Made by a program: the position numbers and the translations under genes
Shown here: in pieces, positions 56,530 to 64,000 of the stretch
Layout of the letters: each line of letters begins with the position of its first letter
How positions within the stretch are numbered: the stretch's first letter is position 1
Assembly: GCF_001570485.1 (NCBI RefSeq)
Contig: NZ_BCTA01000069.1
Location: 186,001-250,000, forward strand
DNA: 64,000 bases
DNA from: Mycolicibacterium novocastrense
Lineage (GTDB): Bacteria; Actinomycetota; Actinomycetes; Mycobacteriales; Mycobacteriaceae
Reading direction: 5' to 3'
Notes under the pieces: model-generated
Told to the model about the DNA's origin: nothing
What the model saw: only the letters and a program-made list of their open reading frames with translations
Database searches by the model: none

Positions 56530-58992
56530 ATGCCGGACTGCCCACCGAGTGCACCGCCGACGCCGCCTCCGCGGGCGGTGACGGTGATCAAGCTCGCCTG
56601 GTGCGTTCTGCTGGCCAGCGTGATCACCGCGGCGTTGCTGTTTCCGGTCGTCGGCGGCTTCGGCTTGGTGTCCAACCGGGCCTCCGACGTGGTGGCCAAC
56701 GGTTCGGCGCAACTCGTCGAGGGTGAGGTGCCGCAGGTGTCGACGATGGTCGACGCCAAGGGCAACGTCATCGCCTGGCTGTACAACCAGCGCCGCTTCG
56801 AGGTGCCCACCGACCAGATCGCCAACACGATGAAGCTGGCGATCGTCTCGATCGAGGACAAGCGTTTCGCCGAACACAACGGCGTCGACTGGCAGGGCAC
56901 GCTGACCGGTCTGTCCGGTTACCTGTCCGGCAATCTCGACACCCGCGGCGGTTCGACGATCGAGCAGCAGTACGTCAAGAACTATCAGCTGCTGGTGATC
57001 GCCCAGACCGACGCCGAGAAGCGGGCCGCCATCGAGACCACCCCGGCTCGCAAACTGCGCGAGATCCGGATGGCGCTGACGCTGGACAAGACGTTCACCA
57101 AACCCGAGATCCTGACCCGCTATCTGAACCTGGTGTCTTTCGGCAACGGCGCCTTCGGCGTGCAGGACGCCGCCCAGACGTACTTCGGGATCAACGCCTC
57201 GGAGTTGAACTGGCAGCAGGCCGCTCTGCTGGCGGGCATGGTGCAGTCGACCAGCGCGCTGAACCCCTACACCAACCCCGAGGGTGCGCTGGCCCGTCGA
57301 AACCTGGTGTTGGACACCATGATCCAGAACATCCCCGAGGAAGCGGCCGCGTTGCGCGCCGCCAAGGAGGAGCCGCTGGGCGTCCTTCCGCAGCCCAAAG
57401 AGCTGCCGCGCGGCTGCATCGCCGCGGGCGACCGCGCATTCTTCTGCGACTACGCGCTGGAGTACCTGGCGCGCGCGGGCATCAGCAAGGAGCAGGTCGC
57501 CAGGGGCGGGTACCTGATCAGAACCACCCTCGACCCCGATGTCCAGGGTCCGGTGAAGGCGGCGGTCAACCAGTTCGCCCCGCCGGACCTCAACGGCGTC
57601 GCCAGCGTCATGAGCGTCATCAAGCCCGGTAAGGAATCCCATCCGGTGCTGGCGATGGCCAGCAGCCGGACCTACGGGCTGAACCTCGACGCGGGTGAGA
57701 CCATGCAGCCCCAGCCGTTCTCCCTGGTCGGCGACGGCGCTGGTTCGACGTTCAAGCTGTTCACCACCGCGGCGGCCATGGAGATGGGGATGGGCATCAA
57801 CGCCCAGCTCGACGTGCCCGCACAGTTCCAGGCCAAGGGACTGGGCAGCAGCGACACCCCCGGTTGTCCGGCCGCGACGTGGTGTGTGAAGAACGCAGGC
57901 GGTTACCGCGGCGCCATGAACATCACCGACGCATTGGCCACGTCACCCAACACGGCGTTCGCCAAGCTGATCTCGCAGGTCGGTGTGCAGCGCAGCGTCG
58001 ACATGGCGGTCCGGTTGGGGCTGCGCTCCTACGCGCTGCCGGGCACCGCCCGCGACTACGACCCGGGCAGCAACGAGAGCCTGGCCGACTTCATCAAACG
58101 GCAGAACCTCGGCTCCTTCGTGCTGGGGCCGATCGAGGTCAACGCGCTCGAGTTCTCCAACGTCGGAGCGACGCTGGCCTCCGGCGGCGTGTGGTGCCCG
58201 CCGAACCCGATCGCCCAGGTCATCGACCGACACGGCGAGGAGGTCTCGGTCACCACGGAGACCTGCGAGCAGGCGGTACCCGAAGGCCTGGCGAACACGC
58301 TGGCCAACGCCATGAGCAAGGACGACGAAGGGGCGGGCACCGCGGCGGGGGCGGCCGGTTCGGTCGGCTGGGACCTGCCGATGTCGGGCAAGACCGGCAC
58401 CACCGAGGCTCACCGCTCGTCGGCCTTTCTAGGCTTCACCAACACGCTCGCCGCCGGGAACTACATCTACGACGACTCCACCGCGCCCGGCGAACTGTGC
58501 TCGTTCCCGCTGCGCAAGTGCGGGTACGGCGATCTGTACGGCGGTAACGAACCGGCCAGGACGTGGTTCGCCGCGATGAAGCCGATCGCCAACAACTTCG
58601 GCGAGGTCCGGCTGCCCCCGACGGATCCGCGCTATGTCGAGGGCGGCCCCGGCTCGCGGGTGCCCAGCGTGTCGGGCCTGACCGAGAGCGCCGCCCGCCA
58701 GCGGTTGCGCGACTCAGGTTTCCAGGTCGCCGACCAGGCGTCGTCGGTGAACAGCAATGCGCCGCGCGGCTCCGTGGTCGGCACGTCGCCCGGGGGCCAG
58801 ACGGTGCCGGGGTCGATCATCACGATCCAGGTCTCCAACGGCATTCCGCCGGCGCCTCCGCCCCCTCCGCCGGGCGCGATACCCGGCCTTCCCGCCCCGG
58901 TCGGCCAGACGGTTGTCGAGATTCCCGGCCTGCCGCCGATCACCGTGCCCGTGCTCGGACCCCCTCCGCCTGCGCCGCCACCCCCACCGTGA
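56530..58992 (+). CDS. ponA2: Bifunctional penicillin-binding protein PonA2 (transglycosylase/transpeptidase) with PASTA domain
   Basis: 820 residues, ATG at 56530. A membrane anchor is at about 18-40. The GT51 transglycosylase domain (70-250) has IEDKRFAEHNGVD and RGGSTIEQQYVKN. The transpeptidase domain (about 340-650) has STFK, SPN and KTGTTE. A single PASTA domain (VPSVSGLTESAARQRL) follows, and the last 60 residues are very proline-rich (PPAPPPPPP). In mycobacteria PonA2 supports wall synthesis in stress and dormancy. It may be regulated with whiB4 through the shared intergenic region. Confidence 0.95.
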   Translation: MPDCPPSAPPTPPPRAVTVIKLAWCVLLASVITAALLFPVVGGFGLVSNRASDVVANGSAQLVEGEVPQVSTMVDAKGNVIAWLYNQRRFEVPTDQIANTMKLAIVSIEDKRFAEHNGVDWQGTLTGLSGYLSGNLDTRGGSTIEQQYVKNYQLLVIAQTDAEKRAAIETTPARKLREIRMALTLDKTFTKPEILTRYLNLVSFGNGAFGVQDAAQTYFGINASELNWQQAALLAGMVQSTSALNPYTNPEGALARRNLVLDTMIQNIPEEAAALRAAKEEPLGVLPQPKELPRGCIAAGDRAFFCDYALEYLARAGISKEQVARGGYLIRTTLDPDVQGPVKAAVNQFAPPDLNGVASVMSVIKPGKESHPVLAMASSRTYGLNLDAGETMQPQPFSLVGDGAGSTFKLFTTAAAMEMGMGINAQLDVPAQFQAKGLGSSDTPGCPAATWCVKNAGGYRGAMNITDALATSPNTAFAKLISQVGVQRSVDMAVRLGLRSYALPGTARDYDPGSNESLADFIKRQNLGSFVLGPIEVNALEFSNVGATLASGGVWCPPNPIAQVIDRHGEEVSVTTETCEQAVPEGLANTLANAMSKDDEGAGTAAGAAGSVGWDLPMSGKTGTTEAHRSSAFLGFTNTLAAGNYIYDDSTAPGELCSFPLRKCGYGDLYGGNEPARTWFAAMKPIANNFGEVRLPPTDPRYVEGGPGSRVPSVSGLTESAARQRLRDSGFQVADQASSVNSNAPRGSVVGTSPGGQTVPGSIITIQVSNGIPPAPPPPPPGAIPGLPAPVGQTVVEIPGLPPITVPVLGPPPPAPPPPP

Positions 58993-59064
58993 TCGATGTG
59001 CAGTTGGTAACGACCGAGCGGTCGAGAGCGCTGCGTCGGGACCTCTGGCAGTAGGCTCTGCAGC

Positions 59065-60027
59065 ATGTCCGCCCGTTCGACGACGATCCTGAAGAACTCC
59101 GCCGCGGCGTCCGCCGGTGCGCTGGTCGCCGGCATCGGCTACGCAGCGGTGATCGAGCGCAACGCCTTTGTGGTGCGAGAAGTGACGATGCCGGTGCTGG
59201 CGCCCGGGTCGTCACCGCTGAAGGTGCTGCACATCAGCGACATCCACATGCGGCCCGGACAGCGGCGCAAGCAGGCCTGGCTGCGCGAGCTGATCGCCCT
59301 GGAACCCGATCTGGTGGTCAACACCGGCGACAACCTCGCTCACCCCCGGGCCGTGCCCGCCGTGGTGCAGTCGCTGTCGGATCTGCTCTCGGTGCCGGGA
59401 TTGTTCGTGTTCGGCAGCAACGACTATTTCGGTCCGACGCCGAAGAACCCGCTCAACTACATCACCCGGCCCGGCCATCGCATCCACGGCGAACCGCTGC
59501 CGTGGCAGGACCTACGGGCGGCGTTCACCGAGCGCGGCTGGCTGGACATGACCCACACCCGCCGCGAGGTGGAGGTGCGGGGTCAGCTCATCGCCGCCGC
59601 AGGTGTGGACGACCCGCATCTGTCGCGGGACCGCTATGAGACCGTCGCCGGTGCGGCCAGTCCCGCCGCGAACCTCACCCTGGGGCTGACCCATTCGCCG
59701 GAGCCGCGGGTGCTCGACCGGTTCGCGGCCGACGGCTATCAGCTGGTGATGGCCGGCCACACCCACGGCGGCCAGTTGTGCCTGCCGTTCTACGGCGCCG
59801 TCGTCACCAACTGCGGCCTGGATCGTTCGCGGGCCAAGGGCCCGTCGCGCTGGGGTGCGCACACCCAGCTGCACGTCTCGGCGGGCATCGGCACCTCGCC
59901 CTACGCGCCGCTGCGGTTCTGCTGCCGTCCCGAGGCCACGCTGCTGACACTGGTCGCGGCGCCGACCGGCGGTCAGGACGCGGACGCTCGGGCGGGCACG
60001 TCCCATCCGAGCGTCGCGGTGCGGTGA
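59065..60027 (+). CDS. Membrane-associated metallophosphoesterase (Rv3683-like)
   Basis: 320 residues, ATG at 59065. A short hydrophobic N-terminus (AASAGALVAGIGYAAVI) may be a membrane tether. The calcineurin-type metal site is complete: SDIHM, NTGDNL, GSNDYF in the GNHD position, and MAGHTHGGQ. The family includes UDP-diacylglucosamine and phospholipid hydrolases; the real substrate is not known. It follows ponA2 by 72 bases and is coupled to cds1 by GTGA. Confidence 0.87.
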   Translation: MSARSTTILKNSAAASAGALVAGIGYAAVIERNAFVVREVTMPVLAPGSSPLKVLHISDIHMRPGQRRKQAWLRELIALEPDLVVNTGDNLAHPRAVPAVVQSLSDLLSVPGLFVFGSNDYFGPTPKNPLNYITRPGHRIHGEPLPWQDLRAAFTERGWLDMTHTRREVEVRGQLIAAAGVDDPHLSRDRYETVAGAASPAANLTLGLTHSPEPRVLDRFAADGYQLVMAGHTHGGQLCLPFYGAVVTNCGLDRSRAKGPSRWGAHTQLHVSAGIGTSPYAPLRFCCRPEATLLTLVAAPTGGQDADARAGTSHPSVAVR

Positions 60028-61145
60028 CCGACGGTGCGGTGAACGACAGGGCCCTCACCGCAAGCCGTAGCAGCCCACGCGGGTGGGTGGACGACGCCGT
60101 CCGGTTGATCGAGGCCGACGCACGCCGCAGCGCAGACACCCACCTGTTGCGCTATCCGTTGCCGTCGGCCTGGTGCGACGGGTGCGATCTGCAGCTGTAC
60201 CTCAAGGACGAGACGACGCATATCACGGGCAGCCTCAAGCATCGGCTGGCGCGGTCGCTGTTCCTCTACGCGCTGTGCAACGGGTGGATCGCCGAGGGCA
60301 CCACGATCATCGAGGCGTCGTCGGGGTCGACGGCGGTGTCCGAGGCGTACTTCGCGGCGCTGCTCGGCCTGCCGTTCATCGCGGTGATGCCGTCATCGAC
60401 GAGTGCCAGCAAGATCGCGCTGATCGAATCTCAGGGCGGCCGTTGCCATTTCGTCGCCAAATCCAGTCAGGTGTACGCCGAGGCCGAGCGGCTGGCCGAA
60501 GCGACCGGCGGGCACTACATCGATCAGTTCACCAACGCCGAGCGGGCCACCGACTGGCGCGGTAACAACAACATCGCCGAGTCGATCTTCGAGCAGATGC
60601 GAGACGAGGCGCACCCGGTGCCCGACTGGATCGTGGTGGGTGCGGGTACCGGCGGGACGAGCGCCACGATCGGCCGCTACATCCGCTACCGGCGCTACGC
60701 CACCCGACTGTGTGTGGTCGACCCGGAGAACTCGGCTTTCTTCCCGTCCTACGCGCAGGGCCGCGGCGATGTGGTGACCGGTATGTCGTCGCGGATCGAG
60801 GGAATCGGCCGGCCTCGCGTGGAGCCGTCGTTTCTGCCCGGCGTGGTCGATCGGATGGTCGTCGTGCCGGACGCCGCTTCGGTTGCCGCGGCCCGGCATG
60901 CCAGCACGGTGCTGGGCCGGCGGGTGGGCCCATCGACCGGGACGAATCTGTGGGGGGCGTTCGGCCTGCTGGCCGAGATGAGGGATGAGGGTCGCAGCGG
61001 ATCGGTGGTGACACTGCTCGCCGACAGCGGCGACCGCTATGCGGACACCTACTTCTGCGACGAGTGGCTGACCAGCCAGGGGCTCGAGCCCTCGGAGTTC
61101 GCGTCGGTGTTGGCCGAGTTCGAACGCTCGGGGCGCTGGCCCTGA
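60024..61145 (+). CDS. cds1: PLP-dependent L-cysteine desulfhydrase Cds1-like
   Basis: 373 residues, GTG at 60024. The fold is that of cysteine synthase (beta-family PLP enzymes): PLP-binding Lys in GSLKHR, the phosphate loop GAGTGGTSATIG, and SSGSTA near the substrate. Rv3684 (Cds1) of M. tuberculosis splits cysteine into H2S, pyruvate and ammonia, which affects respiration and redox balance. The extra 25 residues at the N-terminus relative to that protein are low-complexity. A small reading frame lies antisense over its last 97 bases. Confidence 0.88.
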   Translation: MTDGAVNDRALTASRSSPRGWVDDAVRLIEADARRSADTHLLRYPLPSAWCDGCDLQLYLKDETTHITGSLKHRLARSLFLYALCNGWIAEGTTIIEASSGSTAVSEAYFAALLGLPFIAVMPSSTSASKIALIESQGGRCHFVAKSSQVYAEAERLAEATGGHYIDQFTNAERATDWRGNNNIAESIFEQMRDEAHPVPDWIVVGAGTGGTSATIGRYIRYRRYATRLCVVDPENSAFFPSYAQGRGDVVTGMSSRIEGIGRPRVEPSFLPGVVDRMVVVPDAASVAAARHASTVLGRRVGPSTGTNLWGAFGLLAEMRDEGRSGSVVTLLADSGDRYADTYFCDEWLTSQGLEPSEFASVLAEFERSGRWP

Positions 61146-61246
61146 TCGTCCTCACCGCCGATCAGCGGACCGTCGGAGGTGAGGAACAGCCACACCGCGG
61201 CGAGCACGAAGAAACCCAGGTAGATGGATGCGCCAAGACCAGTCAT
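61049..61246 (-). CDS. Possible small single-span membrane protein, antisense to the cds1 end
   Basis: 65 residues, ATG at 61246 with GCGAGGACGAG before it. The N-terminal segment ASIYLGFFVLAAVWLFL is a convincing membrane helix, followed by a polar Ser/Asn/Glu-rich tail. It overlaps the convergent cds1 end by 97 bases, and the tail part may just be the complement of that gene. Similar tiny membrane proteins are common in mycobacteria, but I recognise no family. Confidence 0.45.
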   Translation of the reverse strand: MTGLGASIYLGFFVLAAVWLFLTSDGPLIGGEDDQGQRPERSNSANTDANSEGSSPWLVSHSSQK

Positions 61247-61377
61247 CTCGTCCTCGCTTCGTCGATTGCTTACATGATGGAGAACGCCACCGACATCCGG
61301 TTGCTTCCCGCGGCGTGTCGCAGATCACGGCTCGCCGACGTCGGGATCGGTTCCTTATCGCTGCCGCTTTCTTGTCG

Positions 61378-61446
61378 CGTTCGCGAGGCGTACACCACGG
61401 TCGCGGTACTGCGTGAGATACCGCCCTGGTGTACGTCTCGCGAACG
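61378..61446. repeat. Long imperfect palindrome upstream of tRNA-Pro
   Basis: Arms 61378-61397 (CGTTCGCGAGGCGTACACCA) and 61427-61446 are complementary over 20 bases with one mismatch (a G-T pair in RNA). The 29-base spacer holds a second palindrome, GCGGTA (61403-61408) with TACCGC (61419-61424). There is no U tract. It could be a terminator for cds1, or a small mobile palindromic element. The 290 bases from 61247 to 61535 contain no convincing gene. Confidence 0.7.
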
Positions 61447-61535
61447 GGGAAAGGCGAGCGACCGTGCAGAGCGCCGTCGCCCGTAGGCGTTTGGCTTAGC
61501 GACCCGCCGGTGCGATACGCTGTCGTGGCTTCACG

Positions 61536-61609
<74 letters not shown>

Positions 61610-61700
61610 CAAGAAGGCATCGGCTCCAGATTCACTGTGAGCCGAACGACTTGAGCCGAACATGCGTTTGACCGGTGCGTATGCGGGTATTGAAGAGGGC

Positions 61701-62720
61701 GTGACTTTACCGTCGACGCTAGTCGAACCTGCCCTCCCGAAAGCCGTGGGACCGCTGTCGGCCGCCGTCATCGAACTGCTGCAGCGCGGCCGCCCGTCAT
61801 TGCCCCTGCGTCCCATCGACGTTCCGATGTTCGACGCCGACCCCTACGGCCTCGACCTTCAGCTCGCCCTCTACATCTGCTACGAGTTGCACTACCGCGG
61901 CTTCGCCGGTGTGAGCCCGCGCTGGGAGTGGAACCCCGCCCTGCTGCACCTTCGCGGCCGGTTCGAGGAGGCCTTCCTGGACGCGGTGCGCCAGGACGTC
62001 GGCGAGATCGCCGAGGGTGAGACCGCCGAGGCCGAGATGGAGAAGCTGTCGATCGAACCGGTCGACGGCGAGGGTCCGTCATACTTCCTGCGCGACAAGG
62101 GCACCTGGGAGCAGATGCTCGAATACTTCGTGCACCGCTCGGTGTATCACCTCAAAGAGGGCGACCCGCATGCGTGGACCATCCCTCGACTCGCCGGACA
62201 CTCGAAGGCGGCGTTCGTCGCGGTCGAGTTCGACGAATTCGGCGGTGGCCGTGGCGAACACGTACACCAGCACCTGTACGCGCGGTTGATGGACGCGGCG
62301 GGGCTCGACTCGTCCTACCTCGGCTACCTCGACAACGTCTCCGCCGATGCGTTGGCGTCGGTGAACCTGATGTCGCTGTTCGGGTTGCACCGCGACCTGC
62401 GCGGCGCGTCGATCGGACATTTCGCGTCGACGGAGATCACCTCCTCGCCCGGATCGCGGCGGTTGGTTGAGGCGTTGCGCCGCATGGGCGCACCCGACGC
62501 CTGCGTGGCGTTCTACCACGAGCATGTGGTGGCCGACGCCGTCCACGAGCAGGTGGTTCGGACCGACGTCGTCGGTGACCTCGTCGCCAGGGAACCGCAT
62601 CTGGACCGCGACGTGGTATTCGGCATGCGGGCGCTGGACGTGGTCGAGGGACGCCTGGCCACGCACCTGATGAACTGCTGGACCGAGAACCGCTCGTCGC
62701 TACGCCGGCCGCTCAGCTGA
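61701..62720 (+). CDS. Iron-containing redox enzyme-family protein (haem-oxygenase-like diiron fold)
   Basis: 339 residues from the GTG at 61701, which has GAAGAGGG just upstream; ATG at 61662 gives 352. Helical. The likely metal ligands are Glu in VEFDEFGGGRGEHVHQHLY, with its His, and the later FYHEHVVADAVHEQ cluster, as in the HDO (haem-oxygenase-like diiron oxidase/oxygenase) superfamily. Such enzymes cleave or oxidise C-N and C-C bonds in small metabolites; which substrate applies here is unknown. It overlaps the end of the convergent CDGSH gene by 21 bases. Confidence 0.8.
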   Translation: MTLPSTLVEPALPKAVGPLSAAVIELLQRGRPSLPLRPIDVPMFDADPYGLDLQLALYICYELHYRGFAGVSPRWEWNPALLHLRGRFEEAFLDAVRQDVGEIAEGETAEAEMEKLSIEPVDGEGPSYFLRDKGTWEQMLEYFVHRSVYHLKEGDPHAWTIPRLAGHSKAAFVAVEFDEFGGGRGEHVHQHLYARLMDAAGLDSSYLGYLDNVSADALASVNLMSLFGLHRDLRGASIGHFASTEITSSPGSRRLVEALRRMGAPDACVAFYHEHVVADAVHEQVVRTDVVGDLVAREPHLDRDVVFGMRALDVVEGRLATHLMNCWTENRSSLRRPLS

Positions 62721-62954
62721 TGCGACTTTGTCGGCCGGCGCGTCGCGCTTAGCGGGCGCGCCGGGGCGCTTGCGGCACCGGTGACTGGTGTCGCACAACG
62801 GATAGTCCTTGCTGCGCCGGCACGTGCACACCGCGACCATGAACCGGTCCGACTCGACGATCTGGCCGTCGGGCATCTCGATGCGCACCGGGCCCTGCAC
62901 CATCAGCGGGCCGTTGGGCACCACCCGCACGGTGCGCGGTTCGGCATCGCTCAT
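62700..62954 (-). CDS. CDGSH iron-sulfur domain protein (mitoNEET-type)
   Basis: 84 residues, ATG at 62954. The [2Fe-2S] motif is complete, with C43, C45, C54 and H58 (CTC ... YPLCDTSH), so three Cys and one His coordinate the cluster. A basic tail (RKRPGAPAKRD) follows. The ATG overlaps the stop of the methyltransferase gene as ATGA, and its own end overlaps the diiron-type enzyme gene. A redox or electron-transfer role with that neighbour is plausible. Confidence 0.88.
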   Translation of the reverse strand: MSDAEPRTVRVVPNGPLMVQGPVRIEMPDGQIVESDRFMVAVCTCRRSKDYPLCDTSHRCRKRPGAPAKRDAPADKVASAERPA

Positions 62955-63646
62955 GGCTTGTCCGCCCGGATCACGAGCAGCTCCTCTTCGCGGCGGCCCG
63001 GTTCGAGGCGGCCGCATTCCTCGAGCCACAACGCCCTCGACGACAGCACGGGACCGAACGGAATCCATTGCCGTGCAACGATTTCGGTATCGAGACCGGC
63101 ACTGGCGAGCGCACCGAGCGTCTGTCGCGGATCGGCGAACTCCGACTGCACCAGCAACAGGCTGCCTCCGTGGTCGAGAAGGTCGGGCACCGTGGCGCAC
63201 AGCGGGTCGAGTACGAGCCGCCCGTCGCATCCGGCATCCCACGCCCGAGGCGGCCCCACATATTCCGGGAGCGGCTCGCATTCGGCGCTCGGATCGTGCG
63301 GCACATACGGCGGGTTGCAGACGATCAGATCGAACGGGCCGAATTCGACTGCGCGCGCCCATGATCCGAGGTGCACATCGACATCGGCTCCGGACGCCAT
63401 CGCGTTTGCCCGCGCACACCGCACTGCACGCTGGCAGATGTCGAAGGCGGTCACCGATGCGGCGCCCTGCTCGGCGGCCCCGATGGCGACGACGCCGCTG
63501 CCGGTGCACAAGTCGACCACATGCCGGCCGCGTGCGAGCGCCATCTTGTCCATGACCTCGATGAGCAGCTGCGAGTCTTCCTGCGGCGCGTAGACGCCCT
63601 CATCCGCGACCAGCGGCCCACGGACATCGGTGTATGCGGTTGTCAC
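62951..63646 (-). CDS. HemK2/MTQ2-like class I methyltransferase
   Basis: 231 residues, GTG at 63646. SAM motif I is VVDLCTGSGVVAIGAAEQG, and the catalytic NPPY motif (IVCNPPYVP) marks an amino-methyltransferase of the glutamine/adenine group. Like eukaryotic N6AMT1 and archaeal forms, it lacks the N-terminal helical domain of PrmC, and the sequence DEGVYAPQEDS near the start is diagnostic of that short group. Release factor methylation is one possibility; small molecules are another. Coupled to the CDGSH gene by ATGA. Confidence 0.82.
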   Translation of the reverse strand: MTTAYTDVRGPLVADEGVYAPQEDSQLLIEVMDKMALARGRHVVDLCTGSGVVAIGAAEQGAASVTAFDICQRAVRCARANAMASGADVDVHLGSWARAVEFGPFDLIVCNPPYVPHDPSAECEPLPEYVGPPRAWDAGCDGRLVLDPLCATVPDLLDHGGSLLLVQSEFADPRQTLGALASAGLDTEIVARQWIPFGPVLSSRALWLEECGRLEPGRREEELLVIRADKP

Positions 63647-63725
63647 GACGGCCTTTCGACAGGTTCTTCTGCTGCGCATTGCAGCACTGCGCGAAATTAA
63701 TGCCCGGTATCGGGGCTGTTGAAAC

Positions 63726-64000
63726 GTGAGCACTCGTTTTGCTGCGGCCCCGCGTGGGCACTCGTCTACCGTGCAAGCCTCCGATATCGCCTCGCTTCCC
63801 ATCCGCTTGGGCGCCGCCATTCGTGAGCGGCGGCTGTTTCATCCCTCGGGGGTGATGGCCGAGGGGGTCCTCGAACGGATCGCCCCCGAGGGTGAAGGTC
63901 TGCCGATGAACTCCTGCGAGGTCATCGCGCGCGTCTCCAAGGGTGTCGGACTGCCCGGCACCGCTCCGGATGTCGCCGGCCTGGCGTTTCGGATCCCGCC
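63726..64000 (+). CDS. Unidentified protein, N-terminal 91 residues (cut by window edge)
   Basis: GTG at 63726 opens a frame without stops to the window end. It begins VSTRFAAAPRGHSSTVQ and continues with IRERRLFHPSGVMAEGVLERI and ARVSKGVGLPGTAPDVAGLAFRIP. The HPxGV ... SKGVGLP pattern resembles an actinobacterial family often annotated as phosphodiesterase and thought to be catalase-like, but too little is present to decide. Divergent from the methyltransferase gene over 79 bases. Confidence 0.55.
   Translation, partial: MSTRFAAAPRGHSSTVQASDIASLPIRLGAAIRERRLFHPSGVMAEGVLERIAPEGEGLPMNSCEVIARVSKGVGLPGTAPDVAGLAFRIP

Noticed and set aside
57191..57439. Cys/Trp-containing minus-strand peptide inside ponA2
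   Set aside because: Shadow of ponA2; no start context and no independent features.

Overview
The window is high-GC actinobacterial chromosome and almost certainly comes from a Mycolicibacterium-type (probably rapidly growing) mycobacterium. It carries mycobacterial hallmark genes: whiB4, marP, ssd, the basic-tailed topA, ponA2, lpqG, ephA and ephE, cds1, and a crp gene beside nth and small membrane genes. Gene order also follows the M. tuberculosis H37Rv interval from ftsH (Rv3610c) to about Rv3684. Rv comparisons are from memory of family and gene order; no search was run. Coding is dense and neighbouring genes often share 4-base ATGA/GTGA junctions. I see no insertion sequence, prophage, CRISPR array or rRNA.

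Layout. 1-9.8 kb: the N-terminal part of ftsH; a + strand group of ephA, a broken zinc alcohol dehydrogenase and lpqG; then a minus-strand chain dacB, zincin, tilS, hpt and a molybdopterin oxidoreductase. 9.9-14.5 kb: ppa, an OHCU-decarboxylase-like gene, two coupled secreted proteins, a beta-lactamase-fold hydrolase, and terC behind a yybP-ykoY (Mn2+) riboswitch. 14.8-24.1 kb: a + strand operon with a Pls/PosA-type synthetase (adenylation, carrier, membrane and tandem beta-helix domains), an M1 peptidase, a flippase-like membrane protein, galE and a GT-C-like membrane protein. 24.2-36.2 kb: a carboxymuconolactone-decarboxylase-like gene, a frameshifted hydrolase, tRNA-Thr, holB, an adenylate cyclase, topA, cspA, an MrfA-like helicase and a PAS-like protein. 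36.2-40.6 kb: the tad pilus cluster ending in ssd.

40.6-43.1 kb: a HAD-family gene flanked by two small RNAs, 6C (minus strand) and Ms1/MTS2823 (+ strand). 43.2-56.2 kb: acs, a secreted serine protease, a phage-holin-like membrane protein, ephE, marP, a Nudix gene, a TlpA-like gene, nth, crp, an MBL-RidA-DUF4177 chain, the Get3-like bagA/bagB pair and whiB4. 56.5-64 kb: ponA2, a metallophosphoesterase, cds1, a long palindrome, tRNA-Pro, a haem-oxygenase-fold diiron enzyme, a CDGSH protein, a HemK2-like methyltransferase and a partial gene at the edge.

Themes. Envelope growth and stress genes dominate (dacB, ponA2, marP, tad, ssd). cAMP signalling recurs: a membrane cyclase, crp, Acs with its acetylation-site lysine, and a CRP-like palindrome between whiB4 and ponA2. 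RNA control is rich: a Mn2+ riboswitch with a visible Shine-Dalgarno switch, plus 6C and Ms1. The best candidate for an under-described system is the Pls-like synthetase operon, which joins a putative homopoly(amino acid) synthetase to a peptidase, a flippase-like protein and sugar-nucleotide enzymes. Two genes look broken (the alcohol dehydrogenase and a hydrolase), and two tad minor-pilin genes lack ordinary start codons.
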